A stretch of DNA of 64,000 bases from Procambarus clarkii (GCF_040958095.1 NC_091188.1:4007360-4071359), one strand, 5' to 3'; positions 1 to 12,732 are shown, counted from the stretch's first letter. The notes: generated by a model from the letters alone, not told the origin. Numbers and translations are program-made.

Positions 1-1439
1 CACACGTTATATTATGTGTTGGGGGTAGGTACATGGTGGGTGGCAGGGACACCCCATGTGAAGGGGAGAGTGACAAGTGGGAGGGGACAAGGATCTCTGG
101 GTCGTGTCTAGCACGCTCAACGGTACACTTGGGCCCAGGGCAAGGAGCCTGGGGAAGAGGCCCACACCATCAGTGCTGCAGGTGTAGTTTATAGCTGAAG
201 GGAACTTTAAGGTGGTATCCGTGGCGTGGATAAAATTGGTCCCCCACCACAATGTACCGTTACTCCTACTCTGCTTGTGTCTGCACCTCTTGCGATTGGA
301 AACCGGTTTCTGTTATCGTGAAGGCCGTTTGCAACATCCTGTATTAGTTAACACTTGATACCAAGTTCTTATAGTGAGAGCAGGCGAAAGGCATATTGTG
401 TTCATGTAGGTGTCTTTGCGGCTGTAACTGCCTCTCAGTATCCCTATGGGCTTATCGCTTTCTTATATCTTGTACTTAAACCACATTACCAAATTATCTC
501 GAAAATAATAGTCGTGAAATTTTCTGTAATAATTAAAGTAAATAGAAGGATATTAATAATTGTAGTCTGGCGCGACACACCACAATAGATACTGAATCAT
601 GTAAAAACTGGAAATTCTTATTGTTTTTGCAAACACGCAAAGGTATTTTCTACATAGTTAACATTTTCTCACTTGAAGTGTACCATAAAACTTGCTTCAC
701 ATCGTCTGTTTTACCACTTTTAATGTTCGAAAAATATTATTACAACTCTTCTACAATATCTCATTGAAGACTATAAAATCTTCTTGCACATGAGTTATTG
801 TTCAGTTTCGTAATGTGGATGTTAGGCATACTTGGGCGCTGTATTACATGTAAACAAATCCATGATGGGTGCTGTATTATATACAGGTCGATGGTGGGTG
901 CTGTACACTATACAGGACCACGGAAACTACTGATGTTTCCCCTTCTAGTCTCTTCCCCTTGCTTACTATCCTTACACTGTAGAAGCATTTCCTCACATCC
1001 CTTTAGTTTATCTACGTGTCTGGCGGCCTTGCCTGTTTTCTCGTTATGCTATTTCTCAATTTAATTATTCTTTGATAGATTCCCTCGATTATTTTTAATG
1101 TCTGAATCATGTGCCCTGTATTTCTCCGTTCATTTAGTGCCATTAGACTAGTCGTTTAGTCTACTCTGACAGTTCAACCCCCCTCAGTTCTGGGACTGGT
1201 CTTGTAGCAAACAACTGTGTTTGTATGTGTATACATAAGCTAACAACCTGAGTTTGAGTTTCATTGAGACAGTTTTAGTTGCTAATGGGTAGTAATCTAT
1301 TTTTCTTAGTATCAGACTCTCCTTGTTGTGGGCTTGTCGTAAACCCCAACTGATTGACAACTATCACGCCAAATTCAAAGAGCTAGCCATTCAGGTGTGT
1401 GTACGGCTGTTGCTAGACACACCCATAAATGGGTTAACT
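1..1439. other. No gene seen
   Basis: Short chance ORFs only. Around 838-915 the phrase GATGGGTGCTGTA occurs in loosely repeated form. Around 1160-1210 a CCCCTCAGTTCTGGGAC phrase resembles a LINE 3'-end remnant in antisense. Confidence 0.5.
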
Positions 1440-1615
1440 GCAGGCGATGAGTCACAACAATGTGGTTAAATTATGTTGACCAGACCACACACTAGAAGGT
1501 GAAGGGGACGAAGACGTTTCGGTCCGTCCTGGACCGAATCGACTTGAGAATGGTCCAGGACGGACCGAAACGTCGTCGCCCCTTCACCTTCTAGTGTGTG
1601 GTCTGGGTTGACTGG
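1440..1615. repeat. GTTTCGGTCC hairpin repeat, copy 1
   Basis: The unit ACCACACACTAGAAGGTGAA... GTTTCGGTCCGTCC is followed closely by its own reverse complement, so 1482-1608 forms a near-perfect hairpin around GGACCGAATCGACTTGAG. It is preceded by a GCGATGAGTCACAACAA lead-in shared with the copies near 3955 and 11577. I recognise the motif as a decapod dispersed repeat. Confidence 0.85.
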
Positions 1616-1940
1616 CATGCAAGTTGCGGTTGTGTCCCTTAAGGCCAACCCGCACTTACTGGACGCCGGGTGCAAGGCTCTCCACGTGTTGTCAGCCTCC
1701 TCAAAAACTACTAACCTCAGCTTTATGCTTGAACTCCGCAACTGAACTTTATGCAGATTATCGTTTTGAATTAGACATTTTTTTTGTGCTTGTTCTCGGT
1801 GAAGCAACGTTACTCTAGCCTTGACATTATGGGTAAGGGTTAGGAATGTGTTCTTAGCAGCTGTTGATTGTAAATGGGTTAACATCCTGGCAAATCGACC
1901 TTGTCAGAAGAGCAAGTACAGTATTTCCATCAGTGTCCAC

Positions 1941-2010
1941 CAACCACTTGGGCTGGACGGTAGAGCGACGGTCTCGCTTCATGCAGGTCTGCGTTCAATC
2001 CCCGACCATG
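1941..2010 (+). repeat. tRNA-headed SINE fragment
   Basis: CAACCACTTGGGCTGGACGG starts a tRNA-like head with an A-box-like TAGAGCGACGG and a B-box-like GTTCAATCCCC. The same head recurs at 5600. Here it runs straight into a foldback structure instead of the usual SINE body. Confidence 0.65.
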
Positions 2011-2154
2011 GGGATTCAATCTCCACAAATCATTTACTTAAACGGTTTAAGTAAATTACGGTTTAAGTAAATTACTTAAACGGTTTAAGTAAATTTAATT
2101 AAATTTACTTACGGTTTAAGTAAATGATTTGTGGAGATTGAATCCCCATGGTCG
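2003..2154. repeat. Foldback (inverted repeat) within SINE
   Basis: Arms 2003-2043 and 2114-2154 are exact reverse complements over 41 bp, from CGACCATGGGGATTCAATC to TTTACTTAAAC. The loop itself is made of repeated CGGTTTAAGTAAATT units that also pair with each other. Confidence 0.9.
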
Positions 2155-2159
2155 TACGT

Positions 2160-2599
2160 TTATTATCACCGCCTAATGCCATTTATTTCTATGAAGCTTG
2201 TAGTTATTTTTCTCTGATGCTATATTACTTTTCTGGTCTTTCGCCTCTCCCCATTCTCAGGTGTATTTACTAATACTGAATAACTGATAGGCATTTGTCA
2301 GGTCATGCTGGCAACTTTAGCTTGATCATACTATCTGTGTGCTTCTCATAAGCTTTATAGCGGTCTGCTTCCTCGGAACAAAAAGAAGAGAGGGTTGAAG
2401 GCCTGAGCCTTGCAGGACGTGCTCGTTTCTACTCTCCTATCTGGTATTTCCTTCTCTCAAAATGACTGTTTCCTGTCTTATAGGTATTCCTGCATCAGGT
2501 CGCGGACCTGTGCTAATCTAGGCGGTCTTGAAGGATTGAACATTATCTCCCAAGCCCCTCCTTTCCAGATTTTATTCAATCTATGCAATTAATCTCATT
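2160..2599. other. No gene seen
   Basis: Pyrimidine-rich unique-looking sequence with only short chance ORFs and no coding or repeat motif that I recognise. Confidence 0.4.
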
Positions 2600-3220
2600 C
2601 CTCACGGTTTCCTGTTTTATTTGGTTTTAAAATTTCATATAAAATTTGCTTTTTAAATCTCTTCTCGCAGACCATTTCAATTGTTTGCGACTCGTCAGGA
2701 GGAATTTCTTTACCTTATATCTACCCGGCACATTACAGTTCTAGTTTCCACCTGTGGCCGAAACTCATTTTAAACATGGCGTCTTTGTTCAGTGATATTT
2801 TTCCTTGATATCTTGTACGTTGGTAATATATCTTCCCTGCCTCGACTTCAGCACAAACCTTGTCATATATCTCTGGACCTTTTCAATTTTAAGAAAGAGG
2901 ACGGAGCAACGTACTCGATGGTAGGCCTCAATAGGCTGTTCTTGAATATAGTTTCCAGCAAGCCTAACTAGGCTTCTATAAAGGCTACCAGAATATTTGC
3001 CATTTTTGCATAATGTTTTCTAACCATATGTTTTTAAAATTGTGTATTGAATTAGCTTTCCTTATGTCACCCGTTAACTCATTCTACCTGCTTGCTTTTC
3101 GTAATGCATTAAAGAAGTGCTTCCTGACATCCCTGTGGTTAATGTATCAGCCATTCCTCCTAAGATTTTCCAACGTCAAGCAAATCGTCACTTTTAAAGT
3201 GTCCTCTCCTAACCTATCTT
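2600..3220 (-). mobile_element. Degenerate LINE 3' part
   Basis: On the - strand the phrase RDVRKHFFNALRKASR, broken by stops, resembles the C-terminal end of non-LTR reverse transcriptase ORFs (RDVRKxFFxxRVVxxWN type). A SINE/LINE tail follows on the same side at 3214. Confidence 0.45.
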
Positions 3221-3267
3221 GAGGTTATCTTGAGATGATTTCGGGGCTTAGGGTCCCCGCGGCCTTC
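3214..3267 (-). repeat. SINE/LINE tail fragment
   Basis: GGTTATCTTGAGATGATTTC followed by GGGTCCCCGCGGCC is the antisense of the tail found on the full SINE at 21651-21899. Confidence 0.75.
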
Positions 3268-3954
3268 TTAGTTTACTCGTGATTGCGCCTAATTATCTTG
3301 TATGCCGTTATCAGGTTTCCTGTAATCTTCCATCATTTTAAGTGTATTGAAGTCCATTTATTGACATCCTGCTTGAGGTGTCACAGGACGGTGGACAGTG
3401 CTCTCAAAAGCAGGACGTCTGGCCAGCCTAAGTCCAGTTCCCCTCAATCTTTAATTAGTTTAGTTCTCTAAATTCTGTTCTTGAAATTTGTATAGATTGG
3501 CTGTGTTCTTTAGATGGGGTCTCGCTTAGGTGCGTCTCGCATAGTGCTCTGAAAACTATCCAGATATTCACCAGTTGACATTCACCTCTTGACTTTTACC
3601 TCTTTGTGTTCCTCTGGTCTCCTGTTGTGACTTCCCTGAGTTGCTACAGTTAGTATAAGCCAGTCAACTATGTGTCAGTGACTTTACGTTATTGTACCAT
3701 TTGCATGCCTTTTTTTTTATAAAATATTATACTTGTAAACATTTAAATATATTGTAGACTTGGATTCTTGTCTAGATCACTGGAGATATATGTATGACGG
3801 CAGCTCCCGACAAGGTGACATTACACTAGCTGTACCAGGTACCATCACACTATTATGCAGGAAGAGTCTCATAACTGGATCATCCAACGTGGTCAAAAAG
3901 ATTTTGAAATGATACTATTGCTAGCCTTTGGGTCGGTTGTAAGTACTTCTGGAG

Positions 3955-4072
3955 TTGCAGACGATGAGTCACAATAACGTGGCTAAAGTAAGTTGACCAG
4001 ACCACACACTAGAAGGTGAAGGGACGACGACGTTTCGGTCCGTCCTGGACCATTCTCAAGTCGATTGTGGAT
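3955..4072 (+). repeat. GTTTCGGTCC hairpin repeat, copy 2
   Basis: GACGATGAGTCACAATAACG, then ACCACACACTAGAAGGTGAA and GTTTCGGTCCGTCCTGGACC. Only one arm is present here, so it does not fold as copy 1 does. Confidence 0.85.
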
Positions 4073-4671
4073 CATCAATCTACTTCTGGAATTTGCATCA
4101 TCTGATGATGAGGCTCTGACCTCATCAGCAGAAGGTTTAAACGTTGTCACTAAAATTATTCACATACCCTACGTCACTATGTAATTGAATGTGCCAAAAA
4201 TTAAACAATTGGGCGACAGTTCTATCGTCCCTGTTCATTACGTTTGCCTATTGTACAGTACTGCTTACCTCATGACCACTGTAACATTGACTACACTAGG
4301 CTTCTGTAATTATATTACTATCTCTTGTAACGAACTTAATTTTAATATAGCAAATCAACTCGACTGACTCCATTGTGTGAATGTTTAACAAATTATAATT
4401 AGTTCATCAATGCTGTAAATTAAATCAAATAAAAAACTTTATTCATAAATCGTAGTATATTTATAATTGGGAAAGTTGACATCAAAAGTACATTACAATA
4501 ATTACATAACATTGTCATTACAGAACCAAAGTAACTAAGACTAACAATACTGTTGAATGATAAACTATAAGCTATGAATATTAAGATGCTACAGTACAGT
4601 TTACCAATGCTGTAACTTGTATTGCTACTGAAGCATTGGCATCCAGTTCCTGATCCCAATGTGCTTGTGTT

Positions 4672-4766
4672 AGCCCGTTCACTTGACGTGCCACAACGTC
4701 CAAATACAAAGTGCTAACCTAACCAGAACGTACGAACCCAAGCAACCCACCTAACCTACCCTACCG
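4672..4766 (+). repeat. CCCGTTC TIR-element fragment
   Basis: Starts TAGCCCGTTCACTTGACG and contains a CCTAACC stretch typical of the TIR family seen complete at 17443, 20661 and 26534. Only one end is recognisable. Confidence 0.45.
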
Positions 4767-5599
4767 ATGCACAACAAACGTGGATATATGTGAGCCGCTA
4801 CTTTTCATTGTACTTTGTAAAATGTACGTTGGGGACACAACATACAAAATGAGACGTACCATGTGAGAGGGCGGGTTGCTTGTGTGACGTTTCCTCCAGC
4901 GCCCGCAGGACGAGTATGGGGTGCATAATGAACTACAACAGCTCCCTCCCTCCCTCCCTCCCTCACCCAATATAGTTGACACATTCCAATATCGAACGTT
5001 GACCTCTTCTGGGTAGTGAGTTATTCCTATTTATCACAAGATGAACTACACTCATGTGATATGGAGTTTTGTAGACATGTATTTTTTGTGGCTGCAATCT
5101 GCGGAAGTATAATCTATTAGCGTCCTGACCTAACGGGTAGAGTAGCAGGGGACACCCAGTTGACTGGCCGGGTAGAGTAGCAAGGACGCACCCCCCTTAT
5201 TGGGATGTGGATATCTTCCTGGAATTATACTATTTTTTCCAAAATAATTTCTTTTAATCTTTATAGAGCACACTTTTGGGTTGGCATTTGATCCTCAACG
5301 GTCTGAGTCTTAAGTGGTTGGACATCTAACCTTTACATTGTCCTCATATCCTTTCCTAGTTCTAAATAGTCATTGCGTGCTAGTGCTTTCTCCTATTATT
5401 GCCTTACTTCACCTGTCTGACGCTTCATGCCCGTTTTCTACTCTTGCCAAATAATTGCTTAATCGTATTTTTTTTTAAATACTGACTTTCTTAAATTTGA
5501 ACCCATTGTCGCCAGAGATGTCATCGTATTAAGCCATCGGTTTTAAGATGTGTTATCGGTGTTAAGATGTCATCGGTTTAAGCTCCCAATATATTTGCC

Positions 5600-5785
5600 C
5601 AACCACTTGGGCTGGACGGTAGAGCGACAGTCTCGCTTCATGCAGGACGGCGTTCAATCCCAAACCGTCCAAGTGGTTAGGCACCATTCCTTCCCTCCGT
5701 CCCGTCCCAAATCCTTATCCTGACCCCCCTCCAAGTGCTATATAGTTATAATGGCTTGGCGCTTTCCCCTGATAACTCCATCCCT
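5600..5785 (+). repeat. tRNA-headed SINE
   Basis: Begins CAACCACTTGGGCTGGACGG, with A-box-like TAGAGCGACAG and B-box-like GTTCAATCCC, then CCAAGTGGTTAGGCACCATT, and ends near GGCGCTTTCCCCTGATAACT. Head, body and 3' end are in the order expected of a SINE. It appears nearly complete. Confidence 0.7.
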
Positions 5786-5992
5786 CCCTCCCAATATATT
5801 TATTCACCTGATGTATTCCTTCGTTTATTTATACACTTCAGCAATATCAAATTATTCTACGCATCTCGAGCGATATTAAGTTCAGTGTTCCTAATCTATT
5901 TCCTTAGGACAGACCAATTCAGATGAGGTGTTATGAGAGCAGTTCAAAGCTGAAGGATAACCTCTGTAATTCTATTTCTAAAGCTTATTACT

Positions 5993-6065
5993 TTACGGGC
6001 TCACTATAGCCCGTGCTATATGAACATTTCGTTCTGAGTAGCTAAATCTAAAACAACAACTGTGT
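5993..6065 (+). repeat. GCCCGTGCTA repeat, copy 1
   Basis: ACGGGCTCACTATAGCCCGT, then GAACATTTCGTTCTGAGTAG and TAAATCTAAAACAACAAC. A closely related copy abuts the NAGK exon at 12847. Confidence 0.7.
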
Positions 6066-7970
6066 ATTTCTATTTCTAAAGCTTCTCATCATAAAACGCG
6101 TCACATTTGACCTTGAACCTTCACACACTCGTCTTGGTTTTAGGTCTTGATTTATCTTCACAACCACGATCATTTTCAGTCAGATTTCCTAATATGTACG
6201 TTGTTCAGAAAAAAAATGACACAATTAGTTTTGTTTAAGCTTTTTTTGAGGGAGGACGAACATTCTTAAAGTTTATTGAAAGATATATCAAAGCTAAAGG
6301 TTATAGACATTGTCGAAGCAGGGGGGGGGGGGGGTAGCGAGAAGGGGGATCAGAGGAGGTGGGGTTGGGGGTTGAGGGGAGGTGCTGCCGGTTGGGCAAT
6401 GCTGGACGAAGCCTCGCCCCGCCCTTGTCCTTCGCCTAGTATCTATATTGCTGGACTGATTTCGCATGTTGGGCTGCAAGTTGTACTGGATTACCTTGTC
6501 ACTAGAAGCACAGTCGTAGAGCACACACAACAATCTAGACGACGCCGTCATGGGTCCTAAGTCAAATTTGGGATTGCAATAAACATGAATAGTGACAAGC
6601 TGGCACTTTCCAAATCTACGCAGATTTTTAGTGGCATTGTTTTGACGGAGCAGTGGTATCGAGTGACCGCGGTTCAAGTAATTACTTCGTATTTATTGAA
6701 AATACAATTTATGAACAAGGGTCACCAGGAGAATGTCATATGCCAGCAGGAATAGCTTTATAACGTTATCTTCACCTGCAAATTATATTTTGTTTACATA
6801 AATACATGGAGCAACACACCGACCGTGATAAGTTCTCAGTCAAAACATGTCAAGCATTCACTTTTAAACTGATTCCATCTTTAGACAAATAGAACAATTA
6901 AAGCTCATAGCTTTAAGTACATAATTTCAGGACCAGATGAAGCATTTGTCAGAATCCTTAAATAATGTAAAGGTCAGTCATTGTCTTGCATGTTTGATAT
7001 ATCATTGAGTCGAATATAGAACCAGAATTGTGAAGGGGTTACTAATATGATGCTGATGTTAAAGGCGGTGGATAGATAACACCAGTCTAATTATTGCTCG
7101 CTACCCCTTGTGGGAAAATTTCCTGAAGAGAAAACGAAAAAAAAAATCGTATCTTGAAAAACGAATTAATACAAAACTCACAGCACACGCTTATTAAAGA
7201 TCAGTTTAAAACCATTATTTTAATTCTTATGAGGCATATTTAAAAGCAGTTGAAAGTTGAAACGATTGCGAATTTGAATTTCCTTGACTTCAGCATAACC
7301 TTTGGTAAAGGTAAAGGCTAAAGGCATTGCAAGGGTTATCTTAAGTTGGATTACGGCACGGTTATCTCGAAGGAAACATAGCTAGCATAAATTTATTAAC
7401 GTCTCACTTAAAACCTTTGCGAGTTTATTTTTAATTTATTATCAGATATAACACAGATATAACACATTTACAGTGGTAATCAACATATAAACATTTTCTT
7501 GTCCTCCCTGGTTAGTGTTAGAGAGCTGTTAGACATCATATAGTGTGGTGAGTTATTGTGCACTCATCCACAGAAGGGTGATTATAATGTTTTTACAATG
7601 TTAACCAGCATACATAAAATACATACATAATCAGAGGTCGAAATATGTTCTCTTACATATAGGTACTTACATAATTTAATATTTTGGAGTTGGCTACCTT
7701 TTAAAATCAAAATACGTAATTAAACTTCCCTCTCCTTCTATAGACCTCAGGCGAGTGTAGCATATTAGAAAACTTGGTGTGAAATTTCATGTGTTGCCGA
7801 GATTTACTCAATACCTTCACGCCGAAAACCGTGGTACTCTGGTACTGTATGTAGAACGGGCTACTAGAAAGGTGCGTGAAACTCCTTCATGCACCTCTCT
7901 AGCCGCATGTTAAATTTTAACATGTGAATAATTAATGGCATTATGATGATGACAGGCAGTGGTTTTACAA
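6066..7970. other. No gene seen
   Basis: AT-rich sequence with a 14-base G run at 6321-6334 and chance ORFs around it. The 127-aa antisense ORF at 6294-6677 is driven by this purine-rich stretch and shows no family resemblance. Confidence 0.45.
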
Positions 7971-8424
7971 GTGTTTTACATTCCTGTAAAGCCACTAACA
8001 CGCGTAGCGTTGAAGTAGTCAGTTGACAAAAGCATGTTTCAAGCGCGTATCACTATTTATTAACAGCATAAACGGTGAGGGGGTTTTAGGAACCATTGGT
8101 ATGAAGCACTGCCAATAGCTCGTGCTACTTGTAACGGGTAACTACACACATCAGCAGGATATAACTGTATAAACTTCAGAGTGCGGGGTGTGGGGCCAGG
8201 ATCAGCACCCGCACAACTAGAGCTGGAAATGTCAGGATACAAGGACGTTAGAGGAGGGGTGGTCGGCCGCCAGCACTGGACAGTCGTAGTACTTCCCAAC
8301 CTACAAATATTTCCCAAGGTATACTACGCTAGTGTGACCATCATGGTGGCGTCAGAGATGCCACTATGCCTCTCTTTTTGTAGGAGAGGCAAAAACACGT
8401 AGACAAAAACAGCTGGGATTTTTT

Positions 8425-8480
8425 TTTAATTTTGCCCCGAGGGGCGAGTTTATTGGGCAGCGCCACTCATCTTGTAAGAA
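8425..8480 (+). repeat. Short dispersed repeat
   Basis: TTTGCCCCGAGGGGCGAG then TTTATTGGGCAGCGCCACTC is a phrase I associate with decapod interspersed repeats. Only a short piece is present. Confidence 0.45.
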
Positions 8481-9226
8481 CAGCTGGGATGTTATAGAGA
8501 CGTAATGCTAGAGATGTGGAGACACATGATGTGGAGATGTGACGCTGAAGGAGAGAACAAATTAGTGAGACCTCTCATATACTGACGTTCTTAGACTTGG
8601 ACGTCACAAGACTGCAGCAGCAGCACCAACCTTGCTCCTCCTCACTGCTCATGCCGACACGGTCTCAGTGACCCACATATTGTGACCACAAAATACATTA
8701 CCACTTAAGTTGTACAAACGCTGCAAATTCTCCAATACTCTTACATCAACAGTGACGTAGACACACGACCTCAGACTGGCGCACACACACACTACTAAGC
8801 GACATGGTCTATAGCAGGTCCAGGGCGTCAAGGTGAGCAGGGCCGCCAACTGCGGTACTGGCTAGCGTGTTCCTTGCTAGGCTTGTCTTTTTCCACACTA
8901 AGACTAGTAGGGTTCATTAGCAATTGTGCTGATGTTCCCTATGAAACTGTAAGCTCTTATCATGCTCTTGTCCCTCTTTCCCATTGTCTGTGGTTTGTAA
9001 TGCCCTTTTCAAGGAGTTGGTGGATACTGCGATCGGTTATCTTAATTTTGTTCTTGAAAATTACAAGTGGTGTTTACAACTTTTTATTTTTCCTTTATTT
9101 AATTAAGAGGAATTAGTGATTTTAGGGTTACTCTTTCTAAAACAGCTGATTTTTATAACATCGGCCAGCAATAGTCCTATTTTGTATGTGGCGTTATTTT
9201 TATAGGTAACAAAATTTATTATAGTA

Positions 9227-9498
9227 CACCCACACGTCGCCTCATACTCTCACCAGCTTATACCCACATGTCGCCTCATACTCTCACCAGCTTACACCCA
9301 CACGTCGCCTCATACTCTCACCAGCTTACACCCACACGTCGCCTCATACTCTCACCAGCTTATACCCACATGTCGCCTCATACTCTCACCAGCTTACACC
9401 CACACGTCGCCTCATACTCTCACCAGCTTATACCCATATGTCGCCTCATACTCTCACCAGCTTACACCCACACGTCGCCTCATACTCTCACCAGCTTA
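9227..9498 (+). repeat. 34-bp minisatellite, 8 copies
   Basis: Eight head-to-tail 34-bp units, CACCCACACGTCGCCTCATA followed by CTCTCACCAGCTTA. Units differ only at a few C/T sites (CACACGTC, CACATGTC, CATATGTC). The unit has no stop codon in any + strand frame, which gives an 89-aa chance ORF. Confidence 0.97.
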
Positions 9499-10849
9499 TA
9501 CCCACAAATATTTTTTCACCCTGTCATTTACCCTTAACCTATGTAGAATCGGAAAAATATATTATAAAATATAGTGTAATGGTAGTAGACTATCTAATTT
9601 ACCTGCCGTAAATTCATTCAAATTTACTTTCCCGTCTCTTTCCCAATATATTACTTTAATTAAGTAATTGAATTAGTTCGTACCGAGCTGAAACCTTCTC
9701 CCGCTGTATACTAGTATCTACAAACTGACCAGCTCCTCCATGTTATTCAGTTAAGAGTGGAACAACACTATTCGGGCTGATCTATGGTAGTGTAATAGGA
9801 CAGCTTGTATCCGTAGACTCCCTTAACCATAGATTGTTACTCTCTAGTCATGTGTGACTAACCATCCTGCGAGATGGGGTCTTTCAGTATCACTGCTGCC
9901 TTATTCACTCTTGTGTTGATGATAATATCCTCATAATGCACTCAGAGTTTGCCAATGCAGGCTACCTATCACGTGCCTCTGTATGACTAACCATCTTTTG
10001 TGATGGGGAATTTTAGTATCACGTAACATCACTTTTTGATACACTGTATTCCCCTTTATATAGTCTAGGGTAACTGCACAAATGAAGATGTACCTAAATG
10101 TGCTAATAAAAAAGTCTCTAGTCAATCTTCTTTAGTTCGTTGCAATTTTTCTGATTAGAATCGACAAGTTATCCCTGCCGATCTCTGGATTATCACGCGG
10201 AAATCAGGGCCTCTGTTATCCTGCTCGACACAGTCTACACGACTATATTCTGATCATTCACCCACCACAACGTTACCACACTGACCTGACGGTTCTCCTA
10301 TCCTCTTAACAAGGAAACAGGTAATTAAATTCTACACTATAAATCTAACAATAATTACACATGCGTATGATTGAGGAAATTTGTTGTCTGCACGACAAAT
10401 ACCAGAGCAAATTAAAAATGTTAGACACGGCATTTCGTAACGGGATTTGTTATCGCTTATCAGTGAACAACATTTTAAGTCGCCGAGTTCAGTATCCTGT
10501 CACGTATTGTGAATACATAACTTTGATAAGATGGTTACTCTTGAATGTTCTCAAATCAGGGTAAGGCATCACTGTCATATTATACACTCGTGAAATGTTG
10601 TCTTTACCACAGTTAATGTTAGCCATGTAAGGCGCTCTACGTCATAATCTGCCGCCCGTCCTACCACTGTAAGATATATTGTGTCGGGGCAGGATAGGAG
10701 TCTTGATGTAATGTTGTTCGTGATTTATAGCGGACATTGCCCTCCACTACCTCATCCTCTTAGCTCATTACACTTGGGCTCACGTGTGCTAGTTAGCGGC
10801 TATATGTCCTCTCGCTCTACTCCCATTAGCAGTAAATGGATGTTACGTC

Positions 10850-11150
10850 TGCTGCGTCATATCCTCCCTTTCGTCATTCTAATGATGAAAGGTTTCCTTC
10901 CTTTGGAGCCCAGCTCTCTTGATTCTAGTAAGTCTTCCGGTCATTCTCTTGATCTTTTCGACTTTCATCTTGTTGCTTGTTGATTATGCAGATTTTATTG
11001 CATACTTTAGTGCAAGTTGGACATAGGTGCTGTAATTTGAATAATTCCTTGCTCAGATTTCTGAAGGTTATCTTAAGTCTGCTAGTCTCTTGTAAGTTAT
11101 TGATGTTATTTATGTGCTCTTCTGGAGTGATGTCCATCTCTTAGGTTATT
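10850..11150 (-). mobile_element. Possible LINE remnant
   Basis: A 70-aa antisense ORF (10925-11137) starts MDITPEEHINNINNLQETS and is charged and helical. Its closeness to the reverse transcriptase scrap at 11216-11430 on the same strand suggests one decayed element, but no motif decides it. Confidence 0.3.
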
Positions 11151-11215
11151 TTGTCCCCAAATGAGGTATTTGTTTGTCCCTCAGGCTGTAATGTTTCCCA
11201 GGTGTCTTCTTATCC

Positions 11216-11430
11216 TCACCATCTTTTGTGTTGACCTGTTTTGAAGCTCAAGTACTTCTGTAGTAGTTTGCAGCCTTCAGGTGTCATCCTCCACATGATC
11301 TTAGCACCACCTGCAGTCACGGGTCCTACGACTGACCACTGTGGAACCCCACTTGTTACCTCCAGCCTCACTCCCCCTCCCTTCCTGTGACACTTCTCTG
11401 CCTGACGGTTACTCACATATTGTATTACAT
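11216..11430 (-). mobile_element. LINE reverse transcriptase fragment
   Basis: The antisense frame reads YVSNRQ, then VTSGVPQWSVVGPV and AKIMWRM...EGCKLLQ. SGVPQGSVLGP and ADDAKI...CxxLQ are hallmark reverse transcriptase phrases of CR1-like LINEs. The stretch between them, including the YADD catalytic motif, is deleted here. Confidence 0.65.
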
Positions 11431-11576
11431 AGAACAATGTGAAAGGGGGGGGGGATGGATTCAGTGATGCAGGAAGACAGTGGTGGTGACAGCATACACG
11501 TGGACGTAAACTATATAAACGTGAATGAAATATGTCAGCGGAGAGAGAGATGTACGGTGCAACCCACAATAGAGTA

Positions 11577-11697
11577 TGCAGGCGATGAGTCACAATAACG
11601 TGGCTAAGGTATAATGACCAGACCACACACTAGAATGTGAAGGAACGACGACGTTTCGGTCCTTCACATTCTAGTGTGTGGTCTTGTCATCACAATA
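11577..11697. repeat. GTTTCGGTCC hairpin repeat, copy 3
   Basis: GGCGATGAGTCACAATAACG, ACCACACACTAGAATGTGAA, GACGACGTTTCGGTCC, then the inverted arm TTCACATTCTAGTGTGTGGT. The hairpin is shorter than copy 1 because the central GTCCTGGACC part is missing. Confidence 0.85.
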
Positions 11698-12570
11698 GAG
11701 TACTAACATTTCATTTACTTAGATCAACGGGGAATCCTAACTCCGGTTCAAAAGTGCATCCGGTTGGTAGGACAACGGTTTCGTATTTTTGAGGCCCGAG
11801 CTCGAATCTGTGATCCAAATAAATGTATTTAGAGATGAGTCCATTAGTAACTCATGTGTTCTGCCTGTTAGGGACGCCATATTAAATGTGCAACAAGTCA
11901 CGGCGTGCCAAGTATAACACGCCTTATGTCGAAAACACGGGAGAACCAGGTGGGAGTTGGGTGTGTGGGAGTGAGGGAGGCGGTATAGACGGGATGTGAC
12001 CTCCCGCACGCTGTCTGGACGCCTTCCATCGCCGACAGACGGCAGCAGCTGCTCCATACCAAACTCCTGCTCTGACTTTCAAAGGATCTGGCCATTCATT
12101 CTAGTTTGTGGCAGCTTTTGTGGAAAGCTTTTGTTTTCTAGCTTGTGGAAACTTTCTAACCTCACGTGTTCTTTTATAGACTTGGACATAGTCCTGTGGT
12201 GACAAGGCGGTTGTTTCCCTTATGTGTGTGGTCCGTCTCGATTATTTAGAATATAATTAAACTAAGTATTATATGCTATTATTGGGACTTTCTCTTATGT
12301 AAATAGGGTACTGAGATTTTGTGTATGTTAACTGAACTGTAAATGTACAACCATTTATAAATCAATTTTTTTTTGTGATTTAACCTGTCACTTGATCCCA
12401 TTTCCATCACCTTATACTTGTGCGTGCGTGCTCGTGCGAACACTTTTACCAAGGTGACCTTGAGCGCTTGTCTTGACTAGGTGAATAGTGATGCGCTGGA
12501 CCTCCTTATATCAATAGAGCGGCAAAGTTGCAATAGAGGAAAAACAGGTTTCCAGTAAGGAACACGTACA

Positions 12571-12573
<3 letters not shown>

Positions 12574-12602
<29 letters not shown>
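12574..12602 (+). repeat. (AC)n microsatellite
   Basis: A pure AC run preceded by CACGTACACGTAC. Confidence 0.95.
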
Positions 12603-12605
<3 letters not shown>

Positions 12606-12732
12606 GACTGTGACAGGAGAGAATGACATATGGGCCTCTAGAAGTGCTCTGGCATAACACCCCCATAAGGCATAGATGTAGTAGAGGCCAAAAACAGAGT
12701 TACATCCCCGCTCCTGTGCCAGGTAAGTCCAT

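Noticed and set aside
8080-8110. Missing NAGK first exon at AACCATTGG
   Set aside because: AACCATTGG could encode NHW, but the upstream frame lacks the EGGGT motif and any plausible start.
9227-9498. CRISPR-like array of 34-bp repeats
   Set aside because: Units are contiguous with no unique spacers and lie in an animal genome; it is a minisatellite.
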